Of a stretch of 64,000 bases of DNA, positions 35,505 to 46,544 are shown piece after piece. A model generated the notes under the pieces. It saw only the letters and a list, made by a program, of their open reading frames with translations. It had not been told where the DNA came from and made no database searches. Within the stretch, counting starts at the first letter, position 1, and each line of letters starts with the position of its first letter. The stretch comes from Zygnema cylindricum (lineage: Eukaryota > Streptophyta > Zygnematophyceae > Zygnematales > Zygnemataceae): assembly GCA_037447655.1 (NCBI GenBank), contig JBBHKE010001274.1:42180-106179 (forward strand), in the 5' to 3' direction. The position numbers and the translations under genes are program-made.

Positions 35505-37574
35505 AGGATGTAGTGCTCCATGAGTGTTAGGATGATGGAGAGATGGAAGGAAGGAAGATGATTTGTCGTCATTCAAATTTAGAGGGGCTCAATATGAGGC
35601 GGCCTTTCCTACTCGTCCTTTTGGCCGAGATAAATTCGGAGGTGAAAGAAGTTCGGCGGAGGTGTTGTGTGACTTGTTCTACAAGTTTACCCTTTATGTC
35701 GATGTGAAAATTCAGATTGAGATGAGAGGAATAAAAGGCTGTTGTCCTGTTGTCCTTTGTAGAGTGAACCGGATCTCCATCCGGATGGAGGGGATTTTTA
35801 TTTTGAAGTCGAAGATGAAGAATCCGAAGTAGTCAAAGAAGGTGAAAGAGAGAAGAGTGAATTAAAAACTGAAGAGAGGAGTGAAGAAAAATGTGATGAG
35901 AAGTGTATTAAGAAGAGTGGTTTGATGAGAGCAAAGAAGAGTGGAAAAAAGAGTGAAGAGAAGAAGAAAAAGTTTTTTTTTGGAGGAGAAATGAAGTTGC
36001 TGATGTGGTATATTGATTGAGGTGTAAAGGAGTGGTTTATGAAGAATAAAGTGAGTGTGTCGTCGTGAGTTGAAAATGAAGCTCGACGTTTTGAAGATCT
36101 ATTTTTCGAGGGAGTTCTATTTCGTACTTTTGTACGTTTATTTATTGAAGAAGTGAATCGAAGTGAATCGAGGTGAATGGTGTTGCGATTACCTAAATCG
36201 CCGATCAGTTTGGAAGAAGCGTCATTCAAGTTTGGCATTTTCAATTTCTGTTCGCATTTCGGATGTAAACAAATTTATTTGATTCTTGTCTTGGATGACT
36301 AAAGTTGTGAATTTTGGTGATGTTAAATTTTAATGTTTCCATGTTTAGAGGAAGAAGAGGAGGAGTTCCGTGTTGGAACAAAACCGATATCTTTACCGGC
36401 TGTTTTTTGGTCAATTTATGACAAAGAGGAGGAGGAAGAAGTGACGTTCCGTGTTGGAACGAAACCGGTATTTTCACCGGCTCTTACGGTCGTTTTTTTG
36501 ACGTTGTCTAACGCCGACCTTTTGTGTTGTCGTTATGTTTTTTTTTTTTCCGTTGGTACTTTTTTAGTTCAACATTGGAATATAGTGTAATTTTGAAGTG
36601 AAGTTTTGTACGGCAATCTGTTCTATTGTTACAGTGAAGCCTAAAGTGGTGCGGCGGTTACCTAAATCGTCATGTGGATTATTACTGGTGCAGCGGTTAC
36701 CTAAATCGCTACGTGAATTATTACTGGTGGTTGAGATTTGGAGTTGAATTTACAAAATTTTATTCTGACGTATCTATGGAAAGAGGAGTGATTGTTTCGT
36801 ACGGGGAGTTAATGCCTCTTGAACTTTAGAGTTTGCGGATATTACTTTGCAGGCTATTTTGGCGGTTGCTTTTGGTCTTCGTCACTTTTTTTTTTCAGAG
36901 TTCTGCGAAATCCGTTTACGCTAATCTTCTCGTACCTTATGGTACCATGTGGATGTGACGGTGATCAGTTGACAAAGAGATTATTATTTAACAAATTTAT
37001 TATGATGGAGGTGACGTGGATTGGAGGCATGAACTTTCGTTTTTGATTTCGAAAATTTCACCGTCCCGTTACATTTTCGTGTGGAGCAGCAGTTTTGTTT
37101 TTCTTGGTACAAATGGATAGGCGCCATGTGGCATATGCGTGAATTTTGACGCGCGAAGTTAGGGATGCATTGTTTTTTTTGTTTCGTTGGAGAGGTGGCT
37201 ACGGCATTTGGAGGCGATTGGAGTTTTCGAGGATTCTGTCGGAGGATTATTTGTTTTGGCATTTATAACAAAGTCGCGTGGAGGAATTATTATTTCGTAC
37301 GTCTAACATTTGTTGTTTTGTTTCGTACATTAATCTGGTGTTAAAATTTGTCGTTTTTAGTATGTCTCATGGTGTTCTACAGAGGGGAGTCTTAAGTTTT
37401 GATTGGAGTTATGATTACAAGTTTGTGAGGGGGATTGTTAGATTTAAATTTGTAATCGGCCATCGCGAATCGGCCTTCGCGTGTCTATCGCGCGGCCGTC
37501 AAGTTTGTGTTTTGTTGTTTCGTGTAAGTTTGTTTACGTTATATTGGAGTTGAGGTAGCGGTTCGTCAATTCCC
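35505..37574 (+). mobile_element. internal region of F2, no recognisable pol
   Basis: The internal region of about 2.1 kb lies between the primer-binding site and a polypurine tract (gagaggggg, 37580-37588). The open frame 35563-35832 (MSSFKFRGAQYEAAFPTR start) could be a gag relic, but I see no zinc knuckle, protease, integrase or reverse transcriptase. Two imperfect tandem repeats occur: gttccgtgttggaac plus accggt... near 36365-36485, and gcggttacctaaatcg near 36650-36720. F2 is therefore non-autonomous or deeply decayed. Confidence 0.6.
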
Positions 37575-37590
37575 ACATTGAGAGGGGGAT

Positions 37591-37600
37591 TGATAGGTTC
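37591..37600 (+). repeat. first bases of the F2 3' LTR, before the F1 insertion
   Basis: TGATAGGTT directly follows the polypurine tract gagagggggat. It matches the start proposed for the 5' LTR (TGTTAGGTT). F1 sequence begins right after it, and F2 LTR sequence resumes near 42151. Confidence 0.55.
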
Positions 37601-37721
37601 TGAGAAGCTTCATGAAGGAAAAAGGAAAAAGGAAAGAGAAAAAAAATATATATATATATATATATCTATTTGTTTTTTTTGATAGGAGTTGAAAGTAAAG
37701 TAGACTAGAAAATAAGGGGAG

Positions 37722-38941
37722 TGTTGAAATATAAGTATTTTCTAGGTCTAGAGATTATAAAATAAAAGGCAAAAAAAAAAGGGGGACAATGACAACCCGC
37801 CTCTAACTCTTCACTCAAGTCCCCATAACTCTTCACTCAAGTCCCCATACTTGCCGCAGTCACTGAAGAGTTGAAGAGGAGTTAGATCCATGGCTGCCTA
37901 GGCTGTCCAAAGAGGACAGAAAGGCAAATCTTGATAGAGTTATCTAAAAGGATATACAGCCCCAAGATTTGATCCTGGTACCTAGCGTCCATCAAACTAG
38001 CCGTTAGCTCTAGCGTATAAGTCTTGGAACAGTGTTGAAATACTACAGGTTTGACAAGTATTTAAATTGTTACACGTAGACAAATTCGTTTAACAGCAGA
38101 TAGATGCGTAATGCATAGATACCGTTTTGTATAGTGCGGAGTACGGTTTAAAGTATTTTATGAAACGGATACCGCGCATTTGTATGAACGCGAAACAAAT
38201 ACCGCGCATTTGTTTCGAACACGAAACAAATACCGCGCACGTATTTATGACGGCTACGATCAAAAACTGAATCGATCGGATAGACGGAAACGGATGCCGA
38301 GATCGCGGAAGAAGATTTTGGCGGTTTGCATTCATCTCCACGCAGGATGACACGTGGCAAAATGACATTAGATCGCGGCGTCTCCGAGGATTACGTGAAC
38401 GAATTTGGAGATGACATGTGTCGACATTTTGGCTATGTTGTACGATGGCCGTGTATAAAGTACACCGGCACCTGCACTTTTCTATACGACACGGTAATTT
38501 GATTGGCGCCATACGGCAGTAGATAGATTTTAGAGAGAGATAGGACTTAGAATATTTCTGGTAGGTAGCTGCCTCTCCCAGAGAGCACCTTGTATAAATG
38601 GCAAACTTTGGCCAATCATAACTATCAATTTACTTAACCATTTTCACTGGATCTTTTTGTTGCGGACTCTGAGGAGTCCACGCTACACAGGGTTATAGTC
38701 CGTCAGAGTTTTTGCCTGCCAGGGTGGCTACATTTCTAAGGGAAAGTCAAAGTGGGTGGATGTGTCCAAAACTCATATTCTAACTTTGCATTCTGTGGTG
38801 GAATCGAGCACACAAAAGTCTTATTTCACAGGGTGAAACTATAATGGGTCTCTGATTGTCAAGGGGTCATTCATTTGGGTTTATATCAACTTGGAGTCGG
38901 CACTATCTAGATAAGCTTCTTTTGGATCTGCGATTTCTGTG
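37722..38941 (+). repeat. F1 LTR-type repeat, copy B (upstream of the gag-like frame)
   Basis: It is a near-identical partner of copy C (40949-42150) and starts TGTTGAAATATAAGTATTTT after aaaataaggggag, which looks like a polypurine tract. Homology between B and C also covers about 115 bp upstream (from 37604 and 40799). Copy B is therefore preceded by the 3' end of an internal region, as in a head-to-tail array sharing LTRs. It contains a TATA box (38593-38599). It ends a few bases before the gag ATG (38946), so the exact LTR/leader border and the primer-binding site are unclear. Confidence 0.75.
38593..38599 (+). promoter_or_regulatory. TATA box of F1 copy B
   Basis: TATAAAT lies in the conserved agagcaccttgtataaatgg context shared with copies A and C. 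The transcription start would be about 30 bp downstream, near 38625. Confidence 0.5.
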
Positions 38942-38945
38942 GGGA

Positions 38946-40919
38946 ATGGAACACACAAAGTTTCAGGTTATGGGCCCTCCCTCTAGGGTGCCTATATTCG
39001 ATGGAACAGACTTTACTTATTGGGAGTTTACTACGGAGGGATTGCTTTTCGAGAAACACTTATGGGGAATTGTTTCGGGACAAGTGAGATGTCCGCCACT
39101 TGGCTTTGAAGGAGCTTACTATGGAGAATAATCTGAGGCTACCCAAAATATCAACCGGAGTTTAGATGCAACAGAAGGTGAAGGGAAAAACCTTTCCGTG
39201 GATGGGGAAATAGGGGAGAAGGAAAAAAGGGAACCTATGGTGAGGGGAGCTAGGCTCTCAGCTATGGTACCACTTGTAGGGATTAAAATTGAAGAAAATG
39301 ACATAAAAATATGGGAATACAAAAACACTATAGCAAAACATCTAATACTTAGATATGTGTCTAAGTCCATAGCTATCACTCTTTTAAGTCTAAGCAAGTC
39401 TTCAGAGATATGGGAAGCACTAATTCAGATTTATAAGAGTGAGACTATTCAGAGGCAGCACTTAGTAAAATAGGAAATAAAGGCCTATGTTTATAAAGGC
39501 GGTAACATGATAGAGTTTTGCAATGATATTGTTGCGTTATATGTTGAGCTTGCTAGTGCGGAAAATGTAGAATCTGAGGGGAGAAAGATTAATACACTAC
39601 TCGTGAAACTCCCAGATGAGTACGAAAACATCATTTGTCGTATGCAGGCAATTGATGGTTCCTCATGGACTTGGAGCTTTACCATGGGGATAATTCTTGT
39701 GAGGGAAAGCAATTTGTAGCTTCGTCGGGGAAGTGACAGGGTGAATGCATTTACAGCTGGTGGTGATTGGCGGAAGCGTGATGAGAGGAACGGTGGTGAC
39801 GAGCGGAAGCGTGATGAGAGGAAGAAAGACAAAGGTAAACCTTATCGAAACTTTGGTGGAAAGAGAGGGAGAGGAAAAGAAAGGGGAGCTTTGAAAAAGG
39901 GGGTTTGCTTCTTTTGTAGGGAACCGGGTCATTATATGGAGGAATGCCCTTGTTTGGAAAAACTTAGAAGTTGGAATGTGGATGAGGAGGAAGAAGGGGA
40001 AGAGGAGAAAGAGGATGAAGATATTTTAGAGCTTCTCCAGATTAGTAGTATGGGGAAGAGAGAAAAGCACACAGTAATTGCACGAAGGCAACAGTGTGCT
40101 TTTGGAGGTATAAGGGAAGTAAAGAGAGAGGAGGTACTTGAGGATGTCGAGGAGTGTAGAGTGTATGACTTAGAAATGAGAAAGTCAGTTCTAGGATCCA
40201 TAAGTGAAAACGGGAAAGATAAAATTAATCAGGATAATTTTATAGATAATAGGGAACCAGAAAACTGGTCGGAAAGGGAGACTTCAACGGATTCCGAGGA
40301 AAGGGGAGAAGTGAAAATCGAAGAGGTTTTAAAACATAGGGGAGAAAAAAAATATTTATTGGGAATTAAATTAGAAAGTGATAGTGGAAAGAATTCCATG
40401 GGAGAGAGTGAGGGAAGTTCAGAAAATGGGGTAATTATCATGGATAAAAATATGAGTACGAAAGATGTAGATCTTATGAGGAACTTAGTGGGGACTAGTG
40501 TTTTTTGGGAATATTTGGGGGTGGATGGATTTGACATCACTACTTGGTGTGATGTCGCTTGTGAAGATGTGCCTATAAAAGGGTTATCATCCGGGTATGT
40601 GTTGCAGATTTGGGATGGGGCTGGCTGTTGGAAATGCAAAAGGGAAAGTGGATTTTGGTTGGATGAAAAGGGAAGAAGGTGCATAAAATCTTTGCTCAGA
40701 TTTATGAAAAGCGGTATGCATAATAAAATGTATGATCGACAAGATGAAATTATTTTTGGTCATCTAATATACTTTCTTAAATATAAAGGTATTCGCTTGA
40801 AGCTTCATGAAGGAAAAAGGAAAAATGAAAGAGAAAACATATATATATATATATATATTTATATATCTATATATATATATATTTATATATATCTATTTGT
40901 TGTTTTTGATGGGAGTTGA
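38946..40919 (+). pseudogene. gag-like protein of element F1 with CCHC zinc knuckle, three internal stops
   Basis: One frame runs from the ATG at 38946 to 40919, broken only by stops at 39129, 39471 and 39717, with no frameshift. The N-terminus (MEHTKFQVMGPPSRVPIFDG, TYWEFTTEGLLFEKHLWGIV) is typical of copia gag. The middle has WEALIQIYKSE and LLVKLPDEYENIICRM. A Lys/Arg-rich segment leads to a zinc knuckle CFFCREPGHYMEEC (CX2CX4HX4C, codons at 39906-39947). About 300 further residues are acidic then mixed, including GLSSGYVLQIWDGAGCWKCK and FMKSGMHNKMYDRQDEIIFG, which I do not recognise as protease, integrase or RT. The frame ends in the (TA)n microsatellite before copy C. Gag normally packages the element RNA. 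With no pol, F1 would depend on another element. Confidence 0.75.
40838..40895. repeat. (TA)n microsatellite in F1
   Basis: tatata runs with a few interruptions near the 3' end of the F1 internal region. The equivalent place before copy B (37646-37668) has a shorter run, so the tract has expanded or contracted since the two arose. Confidence 0.9.
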
Positions 40920-40948
40920 AAGTAAAGTAGACTAGAAAATAAGGGGAG

Positions 40949-42150
40949 TGTTGAAATATAAGTATTTTGTAGGTCTAGAGATTGTAAAATAAAAGGCAAT
41001 AAAAAAAGGCGGACACTGACAACCTGCCTCTAACTCTTCACTCAAGGGCCCACACTTGTCGCAGTCACTGAAGACTTCAAGAGGAGTTAGATCCATGGCT
41101 GCCTAGGCTGTCCAAAGAGGTCAGAAAGGCAAATCTTAATAGAGTTATCTAAAATGATTGACCGCACCAGGATTTGATCTTGGTACCTGGCGTCGGTCAA
41201 ACTAGCCGTTAGCTCTAGCTTACAAGTCTAGGAACAGTGTTGAAATACTACAGGTTTGACAAGTATTTAAATTGTTACATGTAGACAAGTTCGTTTAACG
41301 GGAGATAGATGTGTAATGCATAGATAACGTTTTGTATAGTACAGAGTACGGTTTAAAGTATTTTATCAAACGGATACCGCGCATTTGTTTCGAACGCGAA
41401 ATAAATACCGCGCATTTGTTTCGAACACGAAACAAATACCGCGCACGTATTTATGACGGCTACGATCGAAAACTGGTTTCGATCGGATGGACGGAATTGG
41501 ATGCCGAGATCGCGAAAGAAGATTTCGGCGGTTTGCGATCATCTCCACGCAAGATGACACGTGGAAAAATGACATTGGATCGCAACGTCTCCGAGGATTA
41601 CGTGAACAAATCTGGAGATGACATGTGTTGACATTTTGGCCATGTCGTACGATGGCCGTACAAAAAGTACACCGGCACCTATACTTTTCTGTACGACACA
41701 GTAATTTGATTGGTTCCGTACGTCAGTAGATAGAGTTTAGAGAGAGATAGGACTTAGAATATTTATGGTAGGTAGCTGCCTCTCCCAGAGAGCACATTGT
41801 ATAAATGGCAAACATTGGCCAATCATAACTACCAATTTACTTAACCATTTTAAGTGATTCTTTTTGCTGCGGACTCTAGGGAGTCCAAGCTACAAAGGGG
41901 TTTAGTCGGTCAAAGTTTTTGCCTGCCAGGGTGGCTGCATTTCTAAGGGAAAGTCAAAGTGGGTGAATGTGTCCAAAACTCATATTCTAACTTTGCATTC
42001 TGTGGTGGAACTGAGAACACATAAAGTCTTATTTCACAAGGGTGAAACTATAATGGGTCTCTGATTGTCAAGGGGTCACTCATTTGGGTTTATATCAACT
42101 TGGAGTCGGCACTATCTAGATAAGCTTCTTTTGGATCTGCGATTTCTGTG
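40949..42150 (+). repeat. F1 LTR-type repeat, copy C (downstream)
   Basis: It is collinear with copy B and differs by scattered substitutions and short indels. It includes TATAAAT at 41800-41806, and similarity ends at gatttctgtg (42150). After that point the sequence no longer matches B; it is taken as the remainder of the F2 3' LTR. Confidence 0.75.
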
Positions 42151-42632
42151 TGTGGGCAAACAGAGTTGCACGTGATACTTATTCCGATTGTGTTTTGTGG
42201 CGGTCAAGACTTTTGTAGTTGACTATGCTTGAAGTGTACTTTCGGTACTTTGTTGTGTTACGTATTGGTGTAGTTTTATTGGGTAGAGCTTAGTGTGTAT
42301 TATATGTAAGGTTTGGTTGGTATTGTTACGTGACGTTTGAAGGAGTATATTGAGGCGTAGTGAGAGAGAGGTTTTCATCAATTGAGTTAGAGTTGATCCT
42401 CTTTATAGTTTATCAAGGAGTTAGAGGAATGGAAGGAGCTTGATAGCTTTGTAGAGTTTGAGGAGTAAGAGGAGTAAGAAGTGAGAATTTTTTTAGGGTG
42501 TGAGGAAATTATGTAAGAAAATTCTCCGTGGAATATATTGGTTTCCTTGGGGTTATCTTTCTCTTGTGTGTGTTTTGTCATTTATGCTTTCGCTCGAATT
42601 TGCACTCTGGGTTTTATTATTCAATCATATCA
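42151..42632 (+). repeat. F2 3' LTR, part after the F1 insertion
   Basis: Bases 42415-42632 match the 5' LTR end at 35268-35490 and end in atatCA. The segment 42151-42414 does not match the 5' LTR and could be LTR sequence missing from that copy. The next bases, ggaaacccc, begin the F3 repeat, which also occurs at 50.7-51.6 kb. This confirms where the LTR stops. Confidence 0.65.
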
Positions 42633-43504
42633 GGAAACCCCAATAATATGATGACAGCAGCCTCATCCGCGGCGACTTTAATCACAGATTTTAGAAAAGA
42701 TGTTGGAAAAGGTATGGTAAAAGCCACTGGGTATTTTAGAAACTTTATTATAGTAAGGAATACAGATACCCATTCTAGTAAATTGTACTAACCTGTCTTT
42801 CAGCTTAAAAGGACGGAGAAGATACTTGTCTTTTCAAGCGGCGAGATCGTGCACCAATCTTGGGCGGAAAAATAATCTGTACGTTTTCCCTTCAAAGCTC
42901 CCTATTTTTGAAGGAGAAAATATCGGAAATCGGTCAGATTGGACCGGTACAAGGTTTTCAGATAAAATGAAAGATGAAGGATTTATAAAGTAGGACTATC
43001 ATTACATTGTCACGACATTGTTCATTTCATGGCGAGATCGCTCGCGAATCTTTATTGGACAGGTTTGGTGGCAAAACGACAAAAAGACGGACATACAGAA
43101 GTTTGTTGTGACGAAATGAATCGAAATTGGAATCTGGACACTTTGAAGAAGGAATTAGAGCATTGCAAAAAGAAAAAGAGGGAAGGTTTGAAAGCAAAAA
43201 TTTGGGACAAAAGTAAACTCGACTGTTCCATTACCGGAAAAATTAGCTAAGTCTGAGGAATCTAAAAACTCCAAAAACGTTTTCGATGCCGGCTATGTTT
43301 TTAAGTCCGACATCGAACAAGGATTACTAACTAGAAAATCCCGTTTTTTGTCAAAATGCAGACGTACTTTTAAAGTGCGAGCAACTAATTTTTTAGTGCG
43401 CACCGCACAAGACGAGAAATTTGTGCTTTTGGCGCTTTTAGGGCTTCTGGAATTTTGCAGTCAATCAAGGTTATGCAAGATATGGGGTACAGAATTTTTT
43501 GGTT
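42633..43504 (+). pseudogene. unrecognised coding-like repeat F3, copy 1
   Basis: The sequence is homologous to the reverse strand of 50734-51650. Conserved protein segments include ATLITDF..VGKGMVKATGYF, HFMARSLANLYWTGLVAKRQ, NLDTLKKELEHCKKK, EGLKAKIWDKSKLD, and in another frame LTRKSRFLSKCRRTFKVRA, TNFLVRTAQDEKFVLLALLG and LLEFCSQS. Stops and frameshifts separate these parts. The pattern of amino-acid-like conservation suggests that it once encoded a protein of roughly 280 residues. I do not recognise the family. It is directly followed by R4, which in its second copy leads into a copia-type gag, so F3 may belong to the 5' part of a retroelement or be a captured gene. Confidence 0.5.
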
Positions 43505-44300
43505 GAAGTGAATTTGTGTAATTTTTCTAATGTAGTTAAATATGAAATTAGTGTGTGAAAACAGTTATGTTGTTTGAGCCAACCAAATGTATGGTGGAAT
43601 GGTTTCTGGTTTCATTTGTAAATCCTGCGGAACTATTTAATTATGCGCTGCCATTCTTTTTTTATTGCGAACTATGTTTTGATTTTGTGTCTTTTGCATC
43701 GATTTTGTGTCTTTCGCATCTTCTCTCTGTGGTTTCTGTTCCAAATTTCTTTTTAGTCATTTCCGCTCCGTTTGTCTAATTTTCTGCCTCGTATTTGCTT
43801 ATTTTGAGTCTTGTATTATTCTCTGCCTTCTCTGGTTATCGAATAAAAATCATTTTTTAAAGCACAAAACAAAGAGCCAAAATTTGCCAACAGGAAATGC
43901 CGCTAAACGCAATTTAAATGCTTTAGAAAGCAAGAAATACATTCCATAATGTTGTTGTTTCACCTGTAAAACTTTTCAAGTGCACTGCCTGTCGCCATCA
44001 GTAGTAAACATTTTTCGGGCAGTGAAAGTAACTTCTGTCATCATCAAACTCCATTGTATGTTTCAGTTTCCGGTCATGATCGGAAGGTGAGACCGCTAGC
44101 TTTGCATTGGCTGGCTCAGAAACAAAATCCAGCAGTCGGTCACTGAGTCAGAAGACTTACCCTGCCTGAAAATGTTCAGCACCAATAGCGAAGGGCAATA
44201 TAGTGTTGATTGTACAAAAAGTGGCTGACTGTGCACTGTCCTAGGATTTCTAACGAGCAAAAGAAAAACACCAGTTTTAAGCTCAGTCCTCGCTCTACAT
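43505..44300 (+). repeat. repeat R4, copy 1
   Basis: It matches 56617-57365 in the same orientation: aattagtgtgtgaaaacagt, gagccaaccaaatgtat, gtggctgactgtgcactgt, ctaacgagcaaaag. Here it is contiguous with F3 (gaagtgaatttgtgtaat), without any insertion at the point where the other copy carries a copia LTR. No coding frame is shared by both copies except a short MYKKWLTVHCPRISN-like peptide. Confidence 0.75.
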
Positions 44301-45570
44301 GTGTTGTACTAAAGATTGTGTTAAATACAATTTTTTATTTAACTGTTGATCACCTATCTTTATCCTTTATAACAAAACAAAACAAACTGCTAAAAACTAA
44401 ACCATAATAATAGCAAAATTTAGACAATAAAGAATCCAAAAATTATATATGTATAAAGCCTTTTTATATACAGCTATTGAGCGCCTGTCTTTATCCTTTA
44501 AGAATTTCCTTTTGTCAACTCCTCTTCTTAGAGCTTCACCTGTTACGAGTTGAAACATTCTTGGTGCACTCCAGAGTTCAAAAGGCAAAATGTCTTAACC
44601 CTTCCTGCCCAACATGTTTTTATTTCCCAATGCTTTGATTTCTTCGGCCCTCGTAAACTCGCCACTTTAAATCCAGTGTGGAATAAAAAGTGCACCCTGC
44701 AAAGGCGACAAGAACCAAGCAGTCAGTTTTCCCAACAAAGGAAAACTGTCAGTTTTTCCGATAGATAAAAATCGTCACTTTTCTCAGTAAGAGTGTAAAG
44801 CCAGGTCACTCTTTAGAGGTAACAGGAAGAGTTCCCCGTAACCACAAACGATTTGGATCGGCTATAGATCAACACGGAATGGGCGCTTAGAGGAGTCACA
44901 AGAAATAGATAGAGATAGGAGAGGTAGAGAGTAGGGAGAGAAATGTAGTAATTACACAAGTAGACAGGAGCAATACAATTTCAAGGAGCTTGTAGCTTTC
45001 ATTAAATGGTCCTTTGGACAAGATGTTACAAAGTCATGGACTTCCTAATAAAGCCAAATTAATTCTATTCTTGCATCCTTCTAAATGTTTCAATTCCTTT
45101 GTCTAATTTCATGGATGAAGGGTATTTTTCTGACTTTTCCGAGTGTCTTTTTGTACTCTAAAGCAAATAGTCTACACTAAATGCACTGATAATGTGGTCC
45201 AGTGAAAACTTATGTACACACTGAATTTCCACTTTCCACCGAGAATTGCCGCACGTCTGTCCAAGGCAATTCCGTACACAAACATTAGTTAAATCGTGTA
45301 CATGTTTGTTTCAATTCCGTACGCCCCGATCCGTCGCGTCGCGTCACGTCACGCTGCATAATACGTGAATCGGTAAGGTGCGTCAGAATCGATGGATCGC
45401 CAAAGATCGTCCAAAACCAACACAGAGTAAAACTGTTCGAGAAACTGTTCGTTTTCCCGAACAAATGAAAACTGCGTCTTTCTTTTAGATTGCGGTACAG
45501 AAGGAGAGACGAATATATAAAGCCACAATGCCACATTCTCTTTTACACCTACCCGGAATCTGCAGTATTG
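44301..45570. other. degraded retroelement and intergenic DNA
   Basis: A minus-strand frame (44588-44397) begins MPFELWSAPRMFQLVTGEAL, which resembles the MPFGLxNAPATFQ motif of Ty3/gypsy reverse transcriptase. If real, it is a very short relic. At 45285-45536 (-) two overlapping short frames lie just downstream, in the minus sense, of the LTR described next and may be leader or gag remnants of that element. Nothing else is supported. Confidence 0.35.
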
Positions 45571-45582
45571 TGCTATACCAGA

Positions 45583-46295
45583 TTATGGAAGTCTATTCTG
45601 TTAAAAATCGATCAAGTGCTCCGATAGATGCTCATAAATAACAAACTCAAATTTCACAGCGGAAGCTTTGAATAAACACTCTTACACATAAAATACTCAC
45701 AGCTCACAAAAAGCATGTCGGCCAAATATCAATATATTAAACCGAAGCTTTTCAATACAACCTCTCCCTCTCTCACTTCTTAATGTGTCTCCCTGCAGAC
45801 ACATGATGCATCTCTTCCTAAAGACTGCATGATGCATCTCCCCAGACTGCATACAAAACTGATGGAAAACACTCACTAAAATACTTTACTAACACCGACA
45901 ACTAACAACCACTAACACCACCAACTGAAGACAACTAAACACAAGTAGAAGGGCGCCGAAGTCCACAGGCGGACGTGCGCCTAACAAAACATTATAGCGC
46001 CGAAATAGAATGGCGTGCACTAAAACGAACATAATACAGACAACGCACTAAATAACATACATGCCGTACAAGACAATACAAAACAGACAAAACCCAAACT
46101 GAACCACTATACGTAAATACTCTATGTACCGGCAGGTACATAACCGCCGTACATTGAATGAACCAAAAGTACTCCGATGCAAATCGCGAAACCATACTCA
46201 AGATCGAATCGCGCCACGCGAACCAAAACATCAACGAACTCGCGGACAACCACTTCTCCACATATCAACCGCCGATTCTTCCAATAATCCTAACA
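45583..46295 (-). repeat. solo-side 5' LTR of an element (called Q), minus strand
   Basis: On the minus strand the segment begins TGTTAGGATTATTGGAAGAA at 46295. It ends just before TGGTATAGCAC (complement of gtgctatacca, about 45570-45580), a copia-type primer-binding site. It would thus be a 5' LTR of about 710 bp whose internal region runs left. No matching second LTR was found in the window, and the interior is not recognisable. Confidence 0.5.
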
Positions 46296-46297
46296 TA

Positions 46298-46425
46298 TTC
46301 TCCTTCACGAGCTCTTTCTTGATAAAAATAGGAAGAATTTTTAGGGTTTTTAGGGTTTTAGGGTTTTTTAGGGTTTTTTGTCTTCTCCTTCACGAGCTCT
46401 TCCTTGGTAAAAATAGGAAGGATTT
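46298..46425. repeat. 43-bp direct duplication around telomere-like filler
   Basis: ttctccttcacgagctcttt with its continuation at 46298-46340 is repeated at 46383-46425. The 42 bp between holds four TTTAGGG-like units (tttttagggtttttaggg and so on). TTTAGGG is the plant telomere repeat. The pattern looks like a break repaired with filler DNA. Confidence 0.7.
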
Positions 46426-46544
46426 TGTTTTTGCCGTACGGTCGCTGACTTTTCCCCTTTGTAAATTCCCGCGTCCTAAATCAACCCGAGGGAAATCATT
46501 CAGCCCGGCATCTACCAGACTGAGTTTCCCCTTCGCTTTCTCCG

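Noticed and set aside
35798-36244. 148-residue minus-strand frame in F2
   Set aside because: It is the antisense of a GA-rich part of the F2 interior (Ser/Phe-rich) and runs against the element orientation set by its primer-binding site.
44397-44588. Ty3/gypsy RT fragment as a firm call
   Set aside because: Only about 20 residues resemble the MPFGLxNAPATFQ motif, with several mismatches; it is kept as a weak remark only.
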